Shown here piece by piece: positions 32,129 through 40,925 of a DNA stretch of 63,366 nucleotides (the first letter of the stretch is position 1; every line of letters starts with the position of its first letter). Both the position numbers and the translations under genes were made by a program. The DNA lies in the IMG/VR virus record IMGVR_UViG_3300042894_005834, positions 1-63,366 of that record; one strand, given 5' to 3'. Source of the DNA: a virus. Below the pieces are notes generated by a model that saw only the letters and a list, made by a program, of their open reading frames with translations, did not search any database and was not told the origin of the DNA.

Positions 32129-33430
32129 CTAACCAGTAAATATTGCCATTGGGAACTTCTCTATTATTTTCTGAGTGCTGTCTGTTATGCCTGCAGTTTG
32201 TTCTGCAAGTTTGTCATAAGTCATCTCTGTTAGAATGGTTTTCATTTCTTCTCTTAGAGTGTTCATTTCTTCTTTTGCTTGTGATAATAAATCAGAAGCA
32301 TTTAAGGTTACGCTTTCGCCAGGAATAGGAACAGTAGAAAACTTACCACGGATTTGACCAAGCATTTCTTTACAGATAGAAAGTGCAAATCTTCTTATCC
32401 ATTGTTTACCAATAGAGTTTATATTTTCATATGGAATATTTGCAAACGGCAAAGTGTTCATATTATTAACACCAGTAGAACGGTTGCCACCTGTTGAAGC
32501 AGAACCACTAACACCAGTTGAACTGCTGCCACCATAATCATATGCGCCTTGTGGAATAACAAACTCAACCCAGATAAATTTAAGGTCATTGGCCATAGGT
32601 GTAGGGAATAATCTTAGTTTGTTATTTCTTATTTCATAAGAATAATGAGAAATGCGTGTGTAGATGTTATCTTCATAGGCCATTGCTTGCATCTTATTTT
32701 GCCAAGCTGGAATAACTTCGAAAGTGCTATCGTCCGCATATTGTCCATAGGTGCTTAAATTACCTACAGTATTAATGCCACCATAATAGCCATAAAATCT
32801 CCACATTGCTCTTGGTGACTTATAATAAACTTTTTTAACTTCTACTTTGTTTGTTATTAAGCCAGCAAAAGGACTTCCTGGAACCAAGCTTTGACTTAGT
32901 ATGCCATCTTGCAAGTCATAGTCTTGTTGTTCTGAATTAACCGGGACTGAAGCTGAGAATACAGTTAGATTTCCACCGACAGAAACAACTTCAGAAGTTT
33001 TTGTCATTACTTCTCTTGCATATCCAATATCAAAAGAAGGAAGCATTAATTCCGGTCTAGAACCGTTCAGGCTCGACGAGAATAAACTGCCACTAACTAG
33101 TTCACCGTCGCTGTTAAAAGTGCCTGTAGGCGATCCTAGTGCGCTAGCCATCACATTTCTTGATTGATGCACATTGAGGATGTAGCTATACTCAAGAACT
33201 GCTACTTCATAAGCTGCATAAACATTTTGTTCAGTTAGTTCAATGTCTAAAACATCGCCACCAAGCATTTTATAAGTAAAAGCAACTTGATCAGAAGCCC
33301 CTGTAATAAAATCAGTGTTACTAGCATATACACCAAATGGCAAACTGGCAGTAACTCTTGAGAAAGTTCCCAGTGCTGGCAGCGTAATTGCGCTTATTTG
33401 ACTTTTTGGGGCGAGGACTGGAAGTGCCAT
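32129..33430 (-). CDS. neck protein (gp13-like), 433 aa
   Basis: Head-tail connector protein. The C-terminal block IPYENINSIGKQWIRRFALS, ICKEMLGQIRGKFSTVPIPG and the helix LLSQAKEEMNTLREEM match gp13-type neck proteins, with YTRISHYSYEIRNNKLRLFP and W-V-E-F before it. A Gly/Ser/Thr-rich linker (about 300-325) interrupts the chain. It is longer than T4 gp13 (about 309 aa), with extra sequence at the N-terminus. AGGAG precedes the ATG and a late motif lies 25 nt upstream. Confidence 0.78.
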   Translation of the reverse strand: MALPVLAPKSQISAITLPALGTFSRVTASLPFGVYASNTDFITGASDQVAFTYKMLGGDVLDIELTEQNVYAAYEVAVLEYSYILNVHQSRNVMASALGSPTGTFNSDGELVSGSLFSSSLNGSRPELMLPSFDIGYAREVMTKTSEVVSVGGNLTVFSASVPVNSEQQDYDLQDGILSQSLVPGSPFAGLITNKVEVKKVYYKSPRAMWRFYGYYGGINTVGNLSTYGQYADDSTFEVIPAWQNKMQAMAYEDNIYTRISHYSYEIRNNKLRLFPTPMANDLKFIWVEFVIPQGAYDYGGSSSTGVSGSASTGGNRSTGVNNMNTLPFANIPYENINSIGKQWIRRFALSICKEMLGQIRGKFSTVPIPGESVTLNASDLLSQAKEEMNTLREEMKTILTEMTYDKLAEQTAGITDSTQKIIEKFPMAIFTG

Positions 33431-33454
33431 AAGATTAAAACTCCTATTTTATTA

Positions 33455-33462
33455 ATAAATAG
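33455..33462 (-). promoter_or_regulatory. CTATTTAT motif (candidate late promoter) for neck operon
   Basis: Exact CTATTTAT preceded by AA on the minus strand, 25 nt before the gp13-like ATG and just after the terminator of the upstream adhesin gene. Confidence 0.6.
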
Positions 33463-33483
33463 TTACTATATATGTATTAATCA

Positions 33484-33516
33484 AAATAAGAAACCCGCCA
33501 TATTTCAGGCGGGTTT
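33484..33516 (-). terminator. intrinsic terminator after the ASH/LamG protein gene
   Basis: A 9-bp stem, AAACCCGCC/GGCGGGTTT (33491-33499 and 33508-33516), followed on the minus strand by TTTCTTATTTTG. Confidence 0.85.
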
Positions 33517-33526
33517 ATAATATAAA

Positions 33527-34858
33527 TCACATATCAACTGGCGGTGTAAAATTCGTGGTGTATCTAGCAACACCCTTTGTAAGCCGCAAGTCTTCAATGT
33601 ATCCATTATACCAATCACCATTATAAGCGCCAACAGTGAGAACGTTTGGACAGTTATTGAATGCACCTGAAGCTACCTTAGTTGCAACGACTTGTCCATT
33701 AATAAATAGTTTCAGACTTGTTCCGGCCCGCGCCACAGCAACATGTGTCCACTGATTAGGAACAACCGCTCCAGCTGTACTTGCAATTGCAACGTTAGAA
33801 GTTCCTATTCCATATGAGAAGTTAACAGCACCTACAGAATTTAATTGTAAGCCAAAAGAACACAGAGTTGATACTCCATTATACCAATGTGAGACAACTG
33901 TCTGTGCTTTATTAACAACTGGACGTATCCAAGATTCAATAGTAAAATCACCAGTAAAGGTAAAAGCATTATTGTCTGGCGTAGTGCATATGTCACTAGC
34001 TCCGTCAAAATAAATACTACTACCACCATTTCTGCTACTACTAGTGCTTATTTTTGTATCACCTACCGCAGTTATAGCATAATTGTTTACGCTACTATCA
34101 ATAATACTTCTACTATTGTTGATACCATCACCTTTTAATAAAAGGCTGACACTTGCAGAATATATGTCTGTTTGTGCTGGCGCCAAGCCAGAACCACCAA
34201 GACTAATTAATTTAGTATTACCGCCACTGGAACTCAAGGTCAATGTTCCGGTTACTGAGCCGGTTATAGTTGGTGAATAAGTCACTGCAACTGTTTTACT
34301 TGTTCCACTACCCGTTAGCTCAAAACTAGCTGGGGAGAAACTAAATTGATTTGAATCATCACTTAAAGTTACAGTTTCTTTAACGCTAGTGAAACCACCA
34401 GCAGAAATAACAACATTCATAGAACTGGTTGTATTTACGGTTGTTGTTCCAAATGAAAGCGAATTAACGCTTGATGTTAATATCAATGGCACAGCAGCTG
34501 CCATACCTTGCATTGAAACATTTATAACACTACCATTACTGGCACTTAGTATAAGATTTGCTGTTTTAAGACCCCAACTTGTTGGTGTAAAAGTAATATC
34601 AATTAGTTGACTTGTTACGCCGCCCGTTAAAGCAAAGCTTAAAGGTGTTTGATCAAATTGATCAGAATCATCTCCAACCGATACTATTTCAACTGTTGCA
34701 CCGGCTAATTCTGCTGCCGATACATAAACACTTAACAAACTACTGGTTCCAATACAAGTAGATGGAAAATTTAAGCTATTAAAGCTAGAAGTTAAATGTA
34801 ATGGAACTACGATTGTCGACGTGGCGGAATATTGTTCTGGTTCACTATAAAAAAACAT
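33527..34858 (-). CDS. virion surface protein with two ASH-type Ig-like domains and a LamG-like lectin domain, 443 aa
   Basis: Probable carbohydrate-binding decoration or adhesin. Two ~95-residue Ig-like repeats (starting PLHLTSSFNSLNF and PLILTSSVNSLSF, each with a D-D-S-x-Q-F turn) resemble ASH domains. The C-terminal ~200 residues are a LamG/concanavalin-like domain (SSIYFDGASD; GDFTIESWIRP; QWTHVAVARAGTSLKLFING; YIEDLRLTKGVARY). GGGAGGT before the ATG at 34858 fixes the start; an upstream in-frame extension is not needed. It has its own late motif and terminator and lies between capsid and neck genes, so a capsid-surface role is plausible. Confidence 0.82.
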   Translation of the reverse strand: MFFYSEPEQYSATSTIVVPLHLTSSFNSLNFPSTCIGTSSLLSVYVSAAELAGATVEIVSVGDDSDQFDQTPLSFALTGGVTSQLIDITFTPTSWGLKTANLILSASNGSVINVSMQGMAAAVPLILTSSVNSLSFGTTTVNTTSSMNVVISAGGFTSVKETVTLSDDSNQFSFSPASFELTGSGTSKTVAVTYSPTITGSVTGTLTLSSSGGNTKLISLGGSGLAPAQTDIYSASVSLLLKGDGINNSRSIIDSSVNNYAITAVGDTKISTSSSRNGGSSIYFDGASDICTTPDNNAFTFTGDFTIESWIRPVVNKAQTVVSHWYNGVSTLCSFGLQLNSVGAVNFSYGIGTSNVAIASTAGAVVPNQWTHVAVARAGTSLKLFINGQVVATKVASGAFNNCPNVLTVGAYNGDWYNGYIEDLRLTKGVARYTTNFTPPVDM

Positions 34859-34890
34859 TGGTATTACCTCCCAGGTAAATTTGGTTTTGT

Positions 34891-34898
34891 ATAAATAG
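34891..34898 (-). promoter_or_regulatory. CTATTTAT motif (candidate late promoter) for the ASH/LamG gene
   Basis: Exact CTATTTAT preceded by AG on the minus strand, 33 nt before the ATG at 34858 and downstream of the capsid-gene terminator. Confidence 0.6.
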
Positions 34899-34956
34899 CT
34901 TGAAACTATAGCTTTGTCGACGATAACAAATTTAAAACTTATATAAGTGTTGTGAC

Positions 34957-34988
34957 AAAGAAAAGAAAAAACCCACCTTTCGGTGGGT
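34957..34988 (-). terminator. intrinsic terminator after major capsid gene
   Basis: A 7-bp GC-rich stem, ACCCACC/GGTGGGT (34971-34977 and 34982-34988), with a 4-nt loop and TTTTTTCTTTTCTTT following on the minus strand. Confidence 0.87.
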
Positions 34989-35029
34989 CTTCTCATTTAA
35001 CACCGCTTCGAAAAGCAGTATTATTTAAC

Positions 35030-36754
35030 TCAGCCCAAAAGATCTTGGCAAACAACTAGACCAAACATGTCAGGACGTACCATCTTCTTGGCGTAACGAG
35101 TCATAACACCCTTACGTGGTACGAAATCTTCAGTACCAAAGATGGTTGGCGTGACTTGGAGTGGAACATATGGAGCGTAGACATAGCCACTTTCCAAGAA
35201 TTGTGTACCACGACGACCAACTAGCAGCAAGTTGCGTGGGAAGTATGGGTCAACCATAACATCCCATTTCTTACTAAGTGAACCAACTTTAACAGCACCG
35301 GCTGTACCTTTGGCTTCATCAGGAACAACGCCAGAAGCACGGAAGCCAGCAGTCATTTCTAGAATGCTAGCAACTTCTGGTGAAGTTACGATGAAGTTAG
35401 CACCACCACGCAATGTTTTGCGGTGGATTTGTGCTGATAGGTCATTAACGGTTTCAAGAAGGGTTTCATACCACATTGAAACGTTACCGGTAAAGTCGGC
35501 ACCAAGTAGACCTTCGTTAGGAAGGGCACTGATGGGCGCGCCAGTTACTTTGTTTAGGAAGCGACCTGGACGACGTGACCAGTGATAAACACCAGCAGTT
35601 GCACCCTTGATTAGATCTTCAAGGATTTCTTGGTCGATTTCTAGAGCAATGTGCTCGCTCATGATGCTTGTAAGTTCAACTTCGGCATCGAGGTTGTGGT
35701 AAGCATTTAGATCTTGACCGAGTTCTGGCGTCCACTTGACTTTTAGTTTCTTCGTTTTTGCACTGACTGAAACTGAATCGATTTTGACGTCGATTTCTGG
35801 AATATCAGCAGTACCTTCTAGAGCCCATTGTGCCGTGGCACGGATTGAACCTAGACCGTTGCCGCCGCCCAAATTATCATCAATTGGGAAGGTGACTGCT
35901 TTGGTGCCAGTCGTCAATTCGGTCAACAAAGCACCCAAAACAGCAGGACTGTTGGCTTTAAAGACCAAGCGTAAATGAGTGTAGGTATCGCCAACAGCGT
36001 CAGCACCGGTAGAGATAGCTTTAGCGGTTAAACGACGAATTTGCGTACCATTGCTAACAGCTGTTGTAACTTTAACTGCAACTAGATTGCTTCTGTTAAG
36101 AACGTTACCACCTAGTTCTAATGAAGCAACTGGGACAACAACAACAACGACGGCGTCAGAACCTGAAACTAGATCTGGATCAAAACGTAGAGCGCGATCA
36201 AGGACTGGATCAGCGCCAACTGCATTGCCGCCAGCGACGAATGTAGCGGAAGCTAATGAAGCAGTATTTGAACCAGTTGGTGAGCTATAACCATTGTTTA
36301 AGCTGTAGAATGATTTTTCTAGATTTGCACCAGTTAAATCAACACCTGATGTGATTTGGCTAGCCAAACGGCCACCACCAAATACTGAATCACCAGCGGT
36401 TGAACCTAAACGGCTTCCACTGACTTTAAAGTCGAGGAAGAAGATTAGACCGCTTGGTAGGCTCATTGGTTGAACTGAAACTAGTTCGTTAGCAATGAGT
36501 GAACCGAATACACGACGAACGATTGGAAAGGCAACAGCTGCGAAGCCTTCGACGTCACCAGCACTCATTGAACTACTTTCTTTTAGTAGTTGTTTGGCTT
36601 GGTTTTCTAATAGAACAGCCATACCATTTTTTTGGGCTTCGTCACGAAGACCTTCTAGTAGACCGGTTTTTTCCCATTTTGCACGAAGAGCGGAACCTTC
36701 TTTTGAAAGGTCGCGGTCAACGATATTTTCTGTTAAACGCTTTAAAATTGACAT
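35030..36754 (-). CDS. major capsid protein (gp23-like), 574 aa
   Basis: The N-terminal part is highly T4-like: KTGLLEGLRDEAQKNGMAVL, LENQAKQLLKESS, then VAFPIVRRVFGSLIANELVS and VQPMSLPSGLIFFLDFKVSG. The C-terminal part has GRRGTQFLESGYVYAPYVPL and TRYAKKMVRPDMFG, also gp23 hallmarks. T4 gp23 is 521 aa; extra length lies in the middle (about 115-330), consistent with an insertion domain. The N-terminal ~60 residues are presumably removed by the gp21-like protease. AAGGAGA precedes the ATG, a late-motif variant lies 29 nt upstream, and a terminator follows. Confidence 0.97.
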   Translation of the reverse strand: MSILKRLTENIVDRDLSKEGSALRAKWEKTGLLEGLRDEAQKNGMAVLLENQAKQLLKESSSMSAGDVEGFAAVAFPIVRRVFGSLIANELVSVQPMSLPSGLIFFLDFKVSGSRLGSTAGDSVFGGGRLASQITSGVDLTGANLEKSFYSLNNGYSSPTGSNTASLASATFVAGGNAVGADPVLDRALRFDPDLVSGSDAVVVVVVPVASLELGGNVLNRSNLVAVKVTTAVSNGTQIRRLTAKAISTGADAVGDTYTHLRLVFKANSPAVLGALLTELTTGTKAVTFPIDDNLGGGNGLGSIRATAQWALEGTADIPEIDVKIDSVSVSAKTKKLKVKWTPELGQDLNAYHNLDAEVELTSIMSEHIALEIDQEILEDLIKGATAGVYHWSRRPGRFLNKVTGAPISALPNEGLLGADFTGNVSMWYETLLETVNDLSAQIHRKTLRGGANFIVTSPEVASILEMTAGFRASGVVPDEAKGTAGAVKVGSLSKKWDVMVDPYFPRNLLLVGRRGTQFLESGYVYAPYVPLQVTPTIFGTEDFVPRKGVMTRYAKKMVRPDMFGLVVCQDLLG

Positions 36755-36782
36755 TGTAATTCTCCTTAAATGAATTAATTAA

Positions 36783-36790
36783 ATAAATAC
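36783..36790 (-). promoter_or_regulatory. late-motif variant (GTATTTAT) for major capsid gene
   Basis: Minus strand GTATTTAT, one mismatch from CTATTTAT, 29 nt before the capsid ATG and directly at the end of the scaffold gene. Confidence 0.5.
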
Positions 36791-38085
36791 TATTTCTTGA
36801 TGCCTGCGATTTTTTGCCATCTTTCAACGGCTGAATTTTCAACAGGTTGTTCTTTCTCTCTGAGACGAATGTTAAAACCCTCATTACGAGTTACAGCTTC
36901 GCTTAGTGATTTTGGTTCTCTAACAAATTTATTGCCAGAACCCACTGCGCTTTGAAGTGTTTCGAATATAATTTTAACTTTGTCAACAGAACCAGCTTTC
37001 GAAATAGCTTCGACAATATTATTTTTTTGTCGCTCATTCAAGGAGACGCTACCTAGTGCTTGATTCTTGTAATATAACTTAGCGTTTTGAAGATTCATTT
37101 CTTCTAGACGCTTAGATAAGGTTAATGCAGTTGCTTTCATTTCTGAATGTTCTTTAAACAATCTTGCATTTTCTTCTGTAAGAAGTTTGTTTTTAACTTG
37201 AGCTTTTTTGTGCTCTTGAAGTAGTTGTGAAGACTTTTCTATTAAAAGAAGAGTTTGGTTAGAAGAAGCTGTTTTGCTTTCTTGAAGCTTTTTATCTCTT
37301 ATAGCAGCCGCTAGATTTGCTGCAATACGAGCTTTTTCTTTTGGATTCATTCTGTCTTTAATAGCTTCTGTGCTATCTTGTGATGGTTGGTAACGAGCAT
37401 CTTCTTCTAGGTCTTTATCTTTATTTTTACCTTTGGCACGTAGAGCAGCAAAATCAGCAGATGTTAATTTACCTTTTGGTTCGGCAACATCTAATTTCTT
37501 TTGACCCGGTGACAGTTCTTCTTCCCATATTGCTTCTTGGAATAAATCTTCGTCTTCTAAGAGACTGTTAATAAACTCTTCACTTAATTCTATTTCTTCT
37601 TCCATCACAGGAGTTTCTTCCTCTTCTTCTTCTGGAGGCATTGGAGGAACTTCTGGAGCCATATTAGCATTAACGTCTGGTGCAACTGGACCTTGTTCTG
37701 GTGCAGGAGTTAATGGGGCAGCTAAAGGATTTGACATATCATTTGTCATACCCGTTTGAGTATCAACAGATGACATAGCTTTTTGCAAATCAGCAAAATC
37801 GATTTCTATTTCTTTATCTGGGCAAGGACAAAGATTCATACCGTTTGTAGCGCCCATTGGTATTTGTCCATTTAGTGTTCCGGCAGCTGGATCAGCTGGT
37901 GCATCACCAGTTAGTGAATCTAGATCTGGGTCTGCAAGTGGATCATCTTGTTCTAAAAGCATACTTTCAATTGCTTTTTTAACTTCTGGTGTATATTTTT
38001 CAAGAATAGCTTCTTGGGCACTTTTTAATGCAGCTTCTTTAAGAGCTTTAGCATCGATAATAGCTTCTTCCAACAATTTTGACAT
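36790..38085 (-). CDS. prohead core/scaffold protein (gp22-like), 431 aa
   Basis: Internal scaffold of the prohead, presumably degraded by the gp21-like protease. Position immediately before the capsid gene, helical charged composition, a very acidic Pro/Glu tract (about 120-175) and coiled coils (about 270-340) fit gp22-type scaffolds, though it is longer than T4 gp22 (about 269 aa). CPCPD near residue 90 is unusual for a scaffold. GGGAG lies 6 nt before the ATG at 38085, so I prefer it to an ATG two codons earlier. Confidence 0.78.
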   Translation of the reverse strand: MSKLLEEAIIDAKALKEAALKSAQEAILEKYTPEVKKAIESMLLEQDDPLADPDLDSLTGDAPADPAAGTLNGQIPMGATNGMNLCPCPDKEIEIDFADLQKAMSSVDTQTGMTNDMSNPLAAPLTPAPEQGPVAPDVNANMAPEVPPMPPEEEEEETPVMEEEIELSEEFINSLLEDEDLFQEAIWEEELSPGQKKLDVAEPKGKLTSADFAALRAKGKNKDKDLEEDARYQPSQDSTEAIKDRMNPKEKARIAANLAAAIRDKKLQESKTASSNQTLLLIEKSSQLLQEHKKAQVKNKLLTEENARLFKEHSEMKATALTLSKRLEEMNLQNAKLYYKNQALGSVSLNERQKNNIVEAISKAGSVDKVKIIFETLQSAVGSGNKFVREPKSLSEAVTRNEGFNIRLREKEQPVENSAVERWQKIAGIKK

Positions 38086-38103
38086 TATCATCTCCCAAAA
38101 TCA

Positions 38104-38111
38104 ATAAATAA
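38104..38111 (-). promoter_or_regulatory. weak late-motif variant upstream of scaffold gene
   Basis: Minus strand TTATTTAT within an AT-rich tract about 19 nt before the scaffold ATG, near a second TTCTATTTTT. A weaker match than neighbouring copies. Confidence 0.3.
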
Positions 38112-38158
38112 AAATAGAATTTCAATATAACTAGTATCACGAACTGATAAAATGCCAT

Positions 38159-38710
38159 TTAGGACTTATTTATCATACATTTTATTAAATTTGAACTTCC
38201 ATCGGCATCTTCAAGGGCTTGTCCGATTATTACACCAGACAAATCTTTATTAAAAATACCCCATTTCTTTTTCTTAACAACCATACCGTGGCCAAATATA
38301 CTGCTTGTGCAAATAAAATCGCCGCGCTTTACAGTTCCAGTTACCAAAACACCTTCAGCACCAAAAACAACTGGTTCGCTTTTGCTATCTTTGGTGACTC
38401 CCATAACTAAATTATCTTCTTCTTTAATACATGGCTCTAAACCATTTTCACCCCAGACAACAACAGTGCCATCTGGATATTTAGCTATAGATGGTGTTGA
38501 AAGACCATACTCAAAAATAGCGCCAACTGTTGTTTGCAGGGCATAAATATTTTTCCATCGTGCATCTGTGCGACCAGAATCAGTAATGCCGTCACCATTA
38601 GGCAATATAGTGCCTGTAATAGCAACAGAACCGCTAAAACTAACGGTTCCATTATCTAGCATTTTGTGAACTACCGTGGTGCCTTTATGGACGGCAAGAC
38701 CTTTGGCCAT
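38159..38710 (-). CDS. fibre/decoration-like protein sharing an N-terminal module with its neighbour, 183 aa
   Basis: The N-terminus (MAKGLAVHKGTTVVHKMLDN then GTVSFSGSVAITGT) matches that of the 626-aa fibre at 38827 (KKGLAVFSGSAVVHKLMQDG), so the two share a module of about 30 residues, perhaps for virion attachment. The rest is beta-rich (KYPDGTVVVWGENGLEP; GAEGVLVTGTVKRGDFICT). The segment LPNGDGITDSGRTDARWKNI resembles fibre-associated 'D-x-R-W-K-N-I-Y' linkers. AGAGGTT precedes the ATG and a late-motif variant lies 20 nt upstream. Confidence 0.7.
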   Translation of the reverse strand: MAKGLAVHKGTTVVHKMLDNGTVSFSGSVAITGTILPNGDGITDSGRTDARWKNIYALQTTVGAIFEYGLSTPSIAKYPDGTVVVWGENGLEPCIKEEDNLVMGVTKDSKSEPVVFGAEGVLVTGTVKRGDFICTSSIFGHGMVVKKKKWGIFNKDLSGVIIGQALEDADGSSNLIKCMINKS

Positions 38711-38729
38711 TTTTAACCTCTATCATACT

Positions 38730-38737
38730 ATAAATAT
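38730..38737 (-). promoter_or_regulatory. late-motif variant (ATATTTAT) upstream of the 183-aa protein gene
   Basis: Minus strand GCTATATTTATAG around 38727-38739, 20 nt before the ATG at 38710. It differs from the consensus by two inserted bases but matches in position. Confidence 0.4.
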
Positions 38738-38768
38738 AGCTATATCACAAAAAAAGCCATATTTAAGT

Positions 38769-38795
38769 AAAAAAAGAAAGGACCGTTTCCGGTCC
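38769..38795 (-). terminator. intrinsic terminator after the 626-aa fibre gene
   Basis: A stem GGACCG/CGGTCC (38780-38785 and 38790-38795) followed on the minus strand by TTTCTTTTTTTACTT. Confidence 0.82.
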
Positions 38796-38826
38796 CTTCC
38801 TAAACTAACTTAAATCAGTTTAAAAC

Positions 38827-40707
38827 TCACTCTTCACCGTAAAATGGTGCATCGAACCAATCACCATTTTGTTTGAAGTACCAAGCTTTACCGCGTGGGA
38901 AAGCACTAGCTGGATCGTCTGTTGCACTAGTGCAATAGAACATATCGCCATCTTCACCAGGACCGCGAGCAACTGCTTGTTCACGGGTCATCTTGACAGA
39001 CATTGCACCTTGTGATACTTTCATATCACCTGCAACTGAAGCACCACCAACAACACTTAGGCCAGCACTAGCTGTGAGTGTGTTGGCACTTAGAGCACCA
39101 GCCAAGGTTACTGAATTGTTTAGATCAACTTTAACTTGTGAACCGCTATTAACGATTGACAGGTTATTGCTAGAACCAGTAACGATTGTGAATGAACCGG
39201 TCTTGGCGGAAACACTCAAACCATTAACAGTAAATGCTGATGCATCAATTTGGGATTGAAGACCAGCTTCAACACCAGTTGCGCGGCTAACTTCTGCGGC
39301 CAATGCAGCATCGTTTGATGAAGTATACTCGCTGAAATCAGCGCGCATTTGACTTGCTGTAGTATTAACGGCAGTAATTGAGCTGATTAGCGCATTTTGA
39401 TTTGTTGTATCAATGCTATTAACAAAATCAACAACTTCTTTGAATTGATCAAGATCAACTGTTGAACCAGATAGAATTGCGTCAATTCTGTCTTTTTCAG
39501 TGTTGATGGCTGATTGTAAGCCAGCTTCTGCAAGCTCTGCTCTTACAACTTCAGCAGCAACAGCTTGTGTCAATACAAGTTCAGCTGCTTCTGCACGGTC
39601 TTGCTCGGCGTCAACGTCAGCAATACGGTTTGTTATTTCAGCTGCCAAGTCTGAAGCGACTTCGGCAATATCACTTGCAAGTTCTACTTCTGCAGCTTCT
39701 GCACGTTCTTGTTCTGTTACTAGGTCTGCTTCAACACCATCGATGCGAACACCGAGAGCGTCTTCTGCAGCAGTTGCACGAATAACTTCTGCAGCTAGAT
39801 CTGCTGTTAATACAGATTCAGCACCTGTTGCACGGATAACTTCTGCAGCAAGATCACTTGTTAGTGTTGCTTCTGCGCCTGTTGCACGGGTAATTTCGTC
39901 TGCTAGATCACTTTCAAGTGTATCTAAACGACCATTAGCTGAACCGGTGTAAGTATTAAAATCAGCTCTGAGATTATCAACAGCTTGTGTTGAACCTGTG
40001 GTTAGGCTGTTGATTTGATCTTGTAGATCTTCTTCAACACCTTCTGCTCTTTGCTGTTCTGCATCAACATCAGCTGCGCGGTCAATAATTTCTTGTGTTA
40101 ATGCACCACTGATTGCATTGACGGCAATTGAAAGGTCACTGAAACCATCAAGAATACCTGCAACACCACCAGCTTCGCCATCAAGGAAGCTCTTAATGTC
40201 TGCTATTGAGCTTAGTGTGCCACTTAGGTCTGCACCGGCCAATAGATCAATTTTTTCTTGTAAATCAACACGGACGCCTTCCAAAGAAGAGCTTGCGGCG
40301 GTAGCGGATGCTGTCAAAGCAGCTGATAGGTCGTTTCTTACTGATGTGTCACCAGCAATACGTGCTGCTGTTTCTGTTGCTAGAGCAGCGTCATTTGATA
40401 CCGTGTAGGCACCCAATGCTGCTGCAGCTGCATTACCAACTACAATGTCTTGTGCATCGATGTAGCTCTTAAGTGAACCACTACTTGCTGAACCACTGTT
40501 CTTTAATTCAACTAAGATGCCACCTAGTGTGTGGTTTGTGAATGCACCACCGACATTACCAACTTCAACACTGTTGGCTGAAGCTGTTAATGAACCACTG
40601 ATTACTACTGAAGCTAAATTTGAGCCGGAACCGAATTGAACGGTGCCGTCTTGCATAAGTTTGTGGACTACTGCGGAGCCACTAAATACTGCTAAACCTT
40701 TTTTCAT
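38827..40707 (-). CDS. long coiled-coil fibre protein, 626 aa
   Basis: Begins MKKGLAVFSGSAVVHKLMQD; the ATG at 40707 has AGGAG at the right distance, so an upstream in-frame extension is rejected. Residues about 80-470 are a near-continuous coiled coil built of repeats of the type 'D-L-A-A-E-V-I-R-A-T-G-A-E', typical of trimeric phage fibres. The C-terminal ~110 residues form a beta domain ending in GKAWYFKQNGDWFDAPFYGE. It lies among head genes and shares its N-terminus with the 183-aa protein, so a capsid-attached fibre is possible. It has its own late motif and terminator. Confidence 0.82.
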   Translation of the reverse strand: MKKGLAVFSGSAVVHKLMQDGTVQFGSGSNLASVVISGSLTASANSVEVGNVGGAFTNHTLGGILVELKNSGSASSGSLKSYIDAQDIVVGNAAAAALGAYTVSNDAALATETAARIAGDTSVRNDLSAALTASATAASSSLEGVRVDLQEKIDLLAGADLSGTLSSIADIKSFLDGEAGGVAGILDGFSDLSIAVNAISGALTQEIIDRAADVDAEQQRAEGVEEDLQDQINSLTTGSTQAVDNLRADFNTYTGSANGRLDTLESDLADEITRATGAEATLTSDLAAEVIRATGAESVLTADLAAEVIRATAAEDALGVRIDGVEADLVTEQERAEAAEVELASDIAEVASDLAAEITNRIADVDAEQDRAEAAELVLTQAVAAEVVRAELAEAGLQSAINTEKDRIDAILSGSTVDLDQFKEVVDFVNSIDTTNQNALISSITAVNTTASQMRADFSEYTSSNDAALAAEVSRATGVEAGLQSQIDASAFTVNGLSVSAKTGSFTIVTGSSNNLSIVNSGSQVKVDLNNSVTLAGALSANTLTASAGLSVVGGASVAGDMKVSQGAMSVKMTREQAVARGPGEDGDMFYCTSATDDPASAFPRGKAWYFKQNGDWFDAPFYGEE

Positions 40708-40741
40708 ATTATAATCTCCTAAATAAAGTTTGAGCACACAG

Positions 40742-40758
40742 ATTATACGAGGTATAAT
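40742..40758. promoter_or_regulatory. inverted repeat in fibre-gene leader
   Basis: A perfect 7-bp inverted repeat ATTATAC-GAG-GTATAAT between the late motif (40777) and the fibre ATG (40707). It could be a small operator or RNA hairpin; no regulator is known. Confidence 0.35.
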
Positions 40759-40776
40759 CAAATATGCTGATTGTAT

Positions 40777-40784
40777 ATAAATAG
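40777..40784 (-). promoter_or_regulatory. CTATTTAT motif (candidate late promoter) for the fibre gene
   Basis: Exact CTATTTAT preceded by AA on the minus strand, 70 nt before the fibre ATG, a longer leader than at other operons. A TTGACA (40817-40822) lies a little upstream with only a weak -10 partner. Confidence 0.55.
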
Positions 40785-40847
40785 TTTAAAAAAGTTTTAA
40801 AAAGATTAATTAGTTGTGTCAAAATACAACATTTAAAAAAGTTGACG

Positions 40848-40882
40848 TCGACAAAACAAAATGTGGCATTTCTGCCACATTT
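40848..40882 (-). terminator. intrinsic terminator after bS21 gene
   Basis: A 10-bp stem, AAATGTGGCA/TGCCACATTT (40859-40868 and 40873-40882), with TTTTGTTTTGT following on the minus strand. It ends the protease-to-bS21 transcript. Confidence 0.85.
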
Positions 40883-40925
40883 CATTTAACTTTATTTAGG
40901 ACTCTAACAAGGGTGTCAAAGACGG

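Noticed and set aside
34859-34996. Extension of the ASH/LamG protein to a start near 34996
   Set aside because: The extra 46 residues cross the capsid-gene terminator and the late motif, and an ideal GGGAGGT precedes the ATG at 34858.
38728-38740. TATAAATA on the plus strand as a T4-type late promoter
   Set aside because: Read that way it would transcribe against every gene. Its consistent distance upstream of minus-strand starts favours the opposite orientation, though this needs experimental mapping.
38993-39952. Long open frames on the plus strand opposite the fibre gene (and similar ones opposite the capsid, portal and tape measure genes)
   Set aside because: They mirror the codon bias of clearly identified minus-strand genes, lack ribosome binding sites and resemble no family. 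All convincing genes are on the minus strand.
40911-40920. TTGACA at the end of the bS21 gene as an early promoter
   Set aside because: The best -10 is at 15-nt spacing and any transcript would meet the terminator at 40859-40882 at once.
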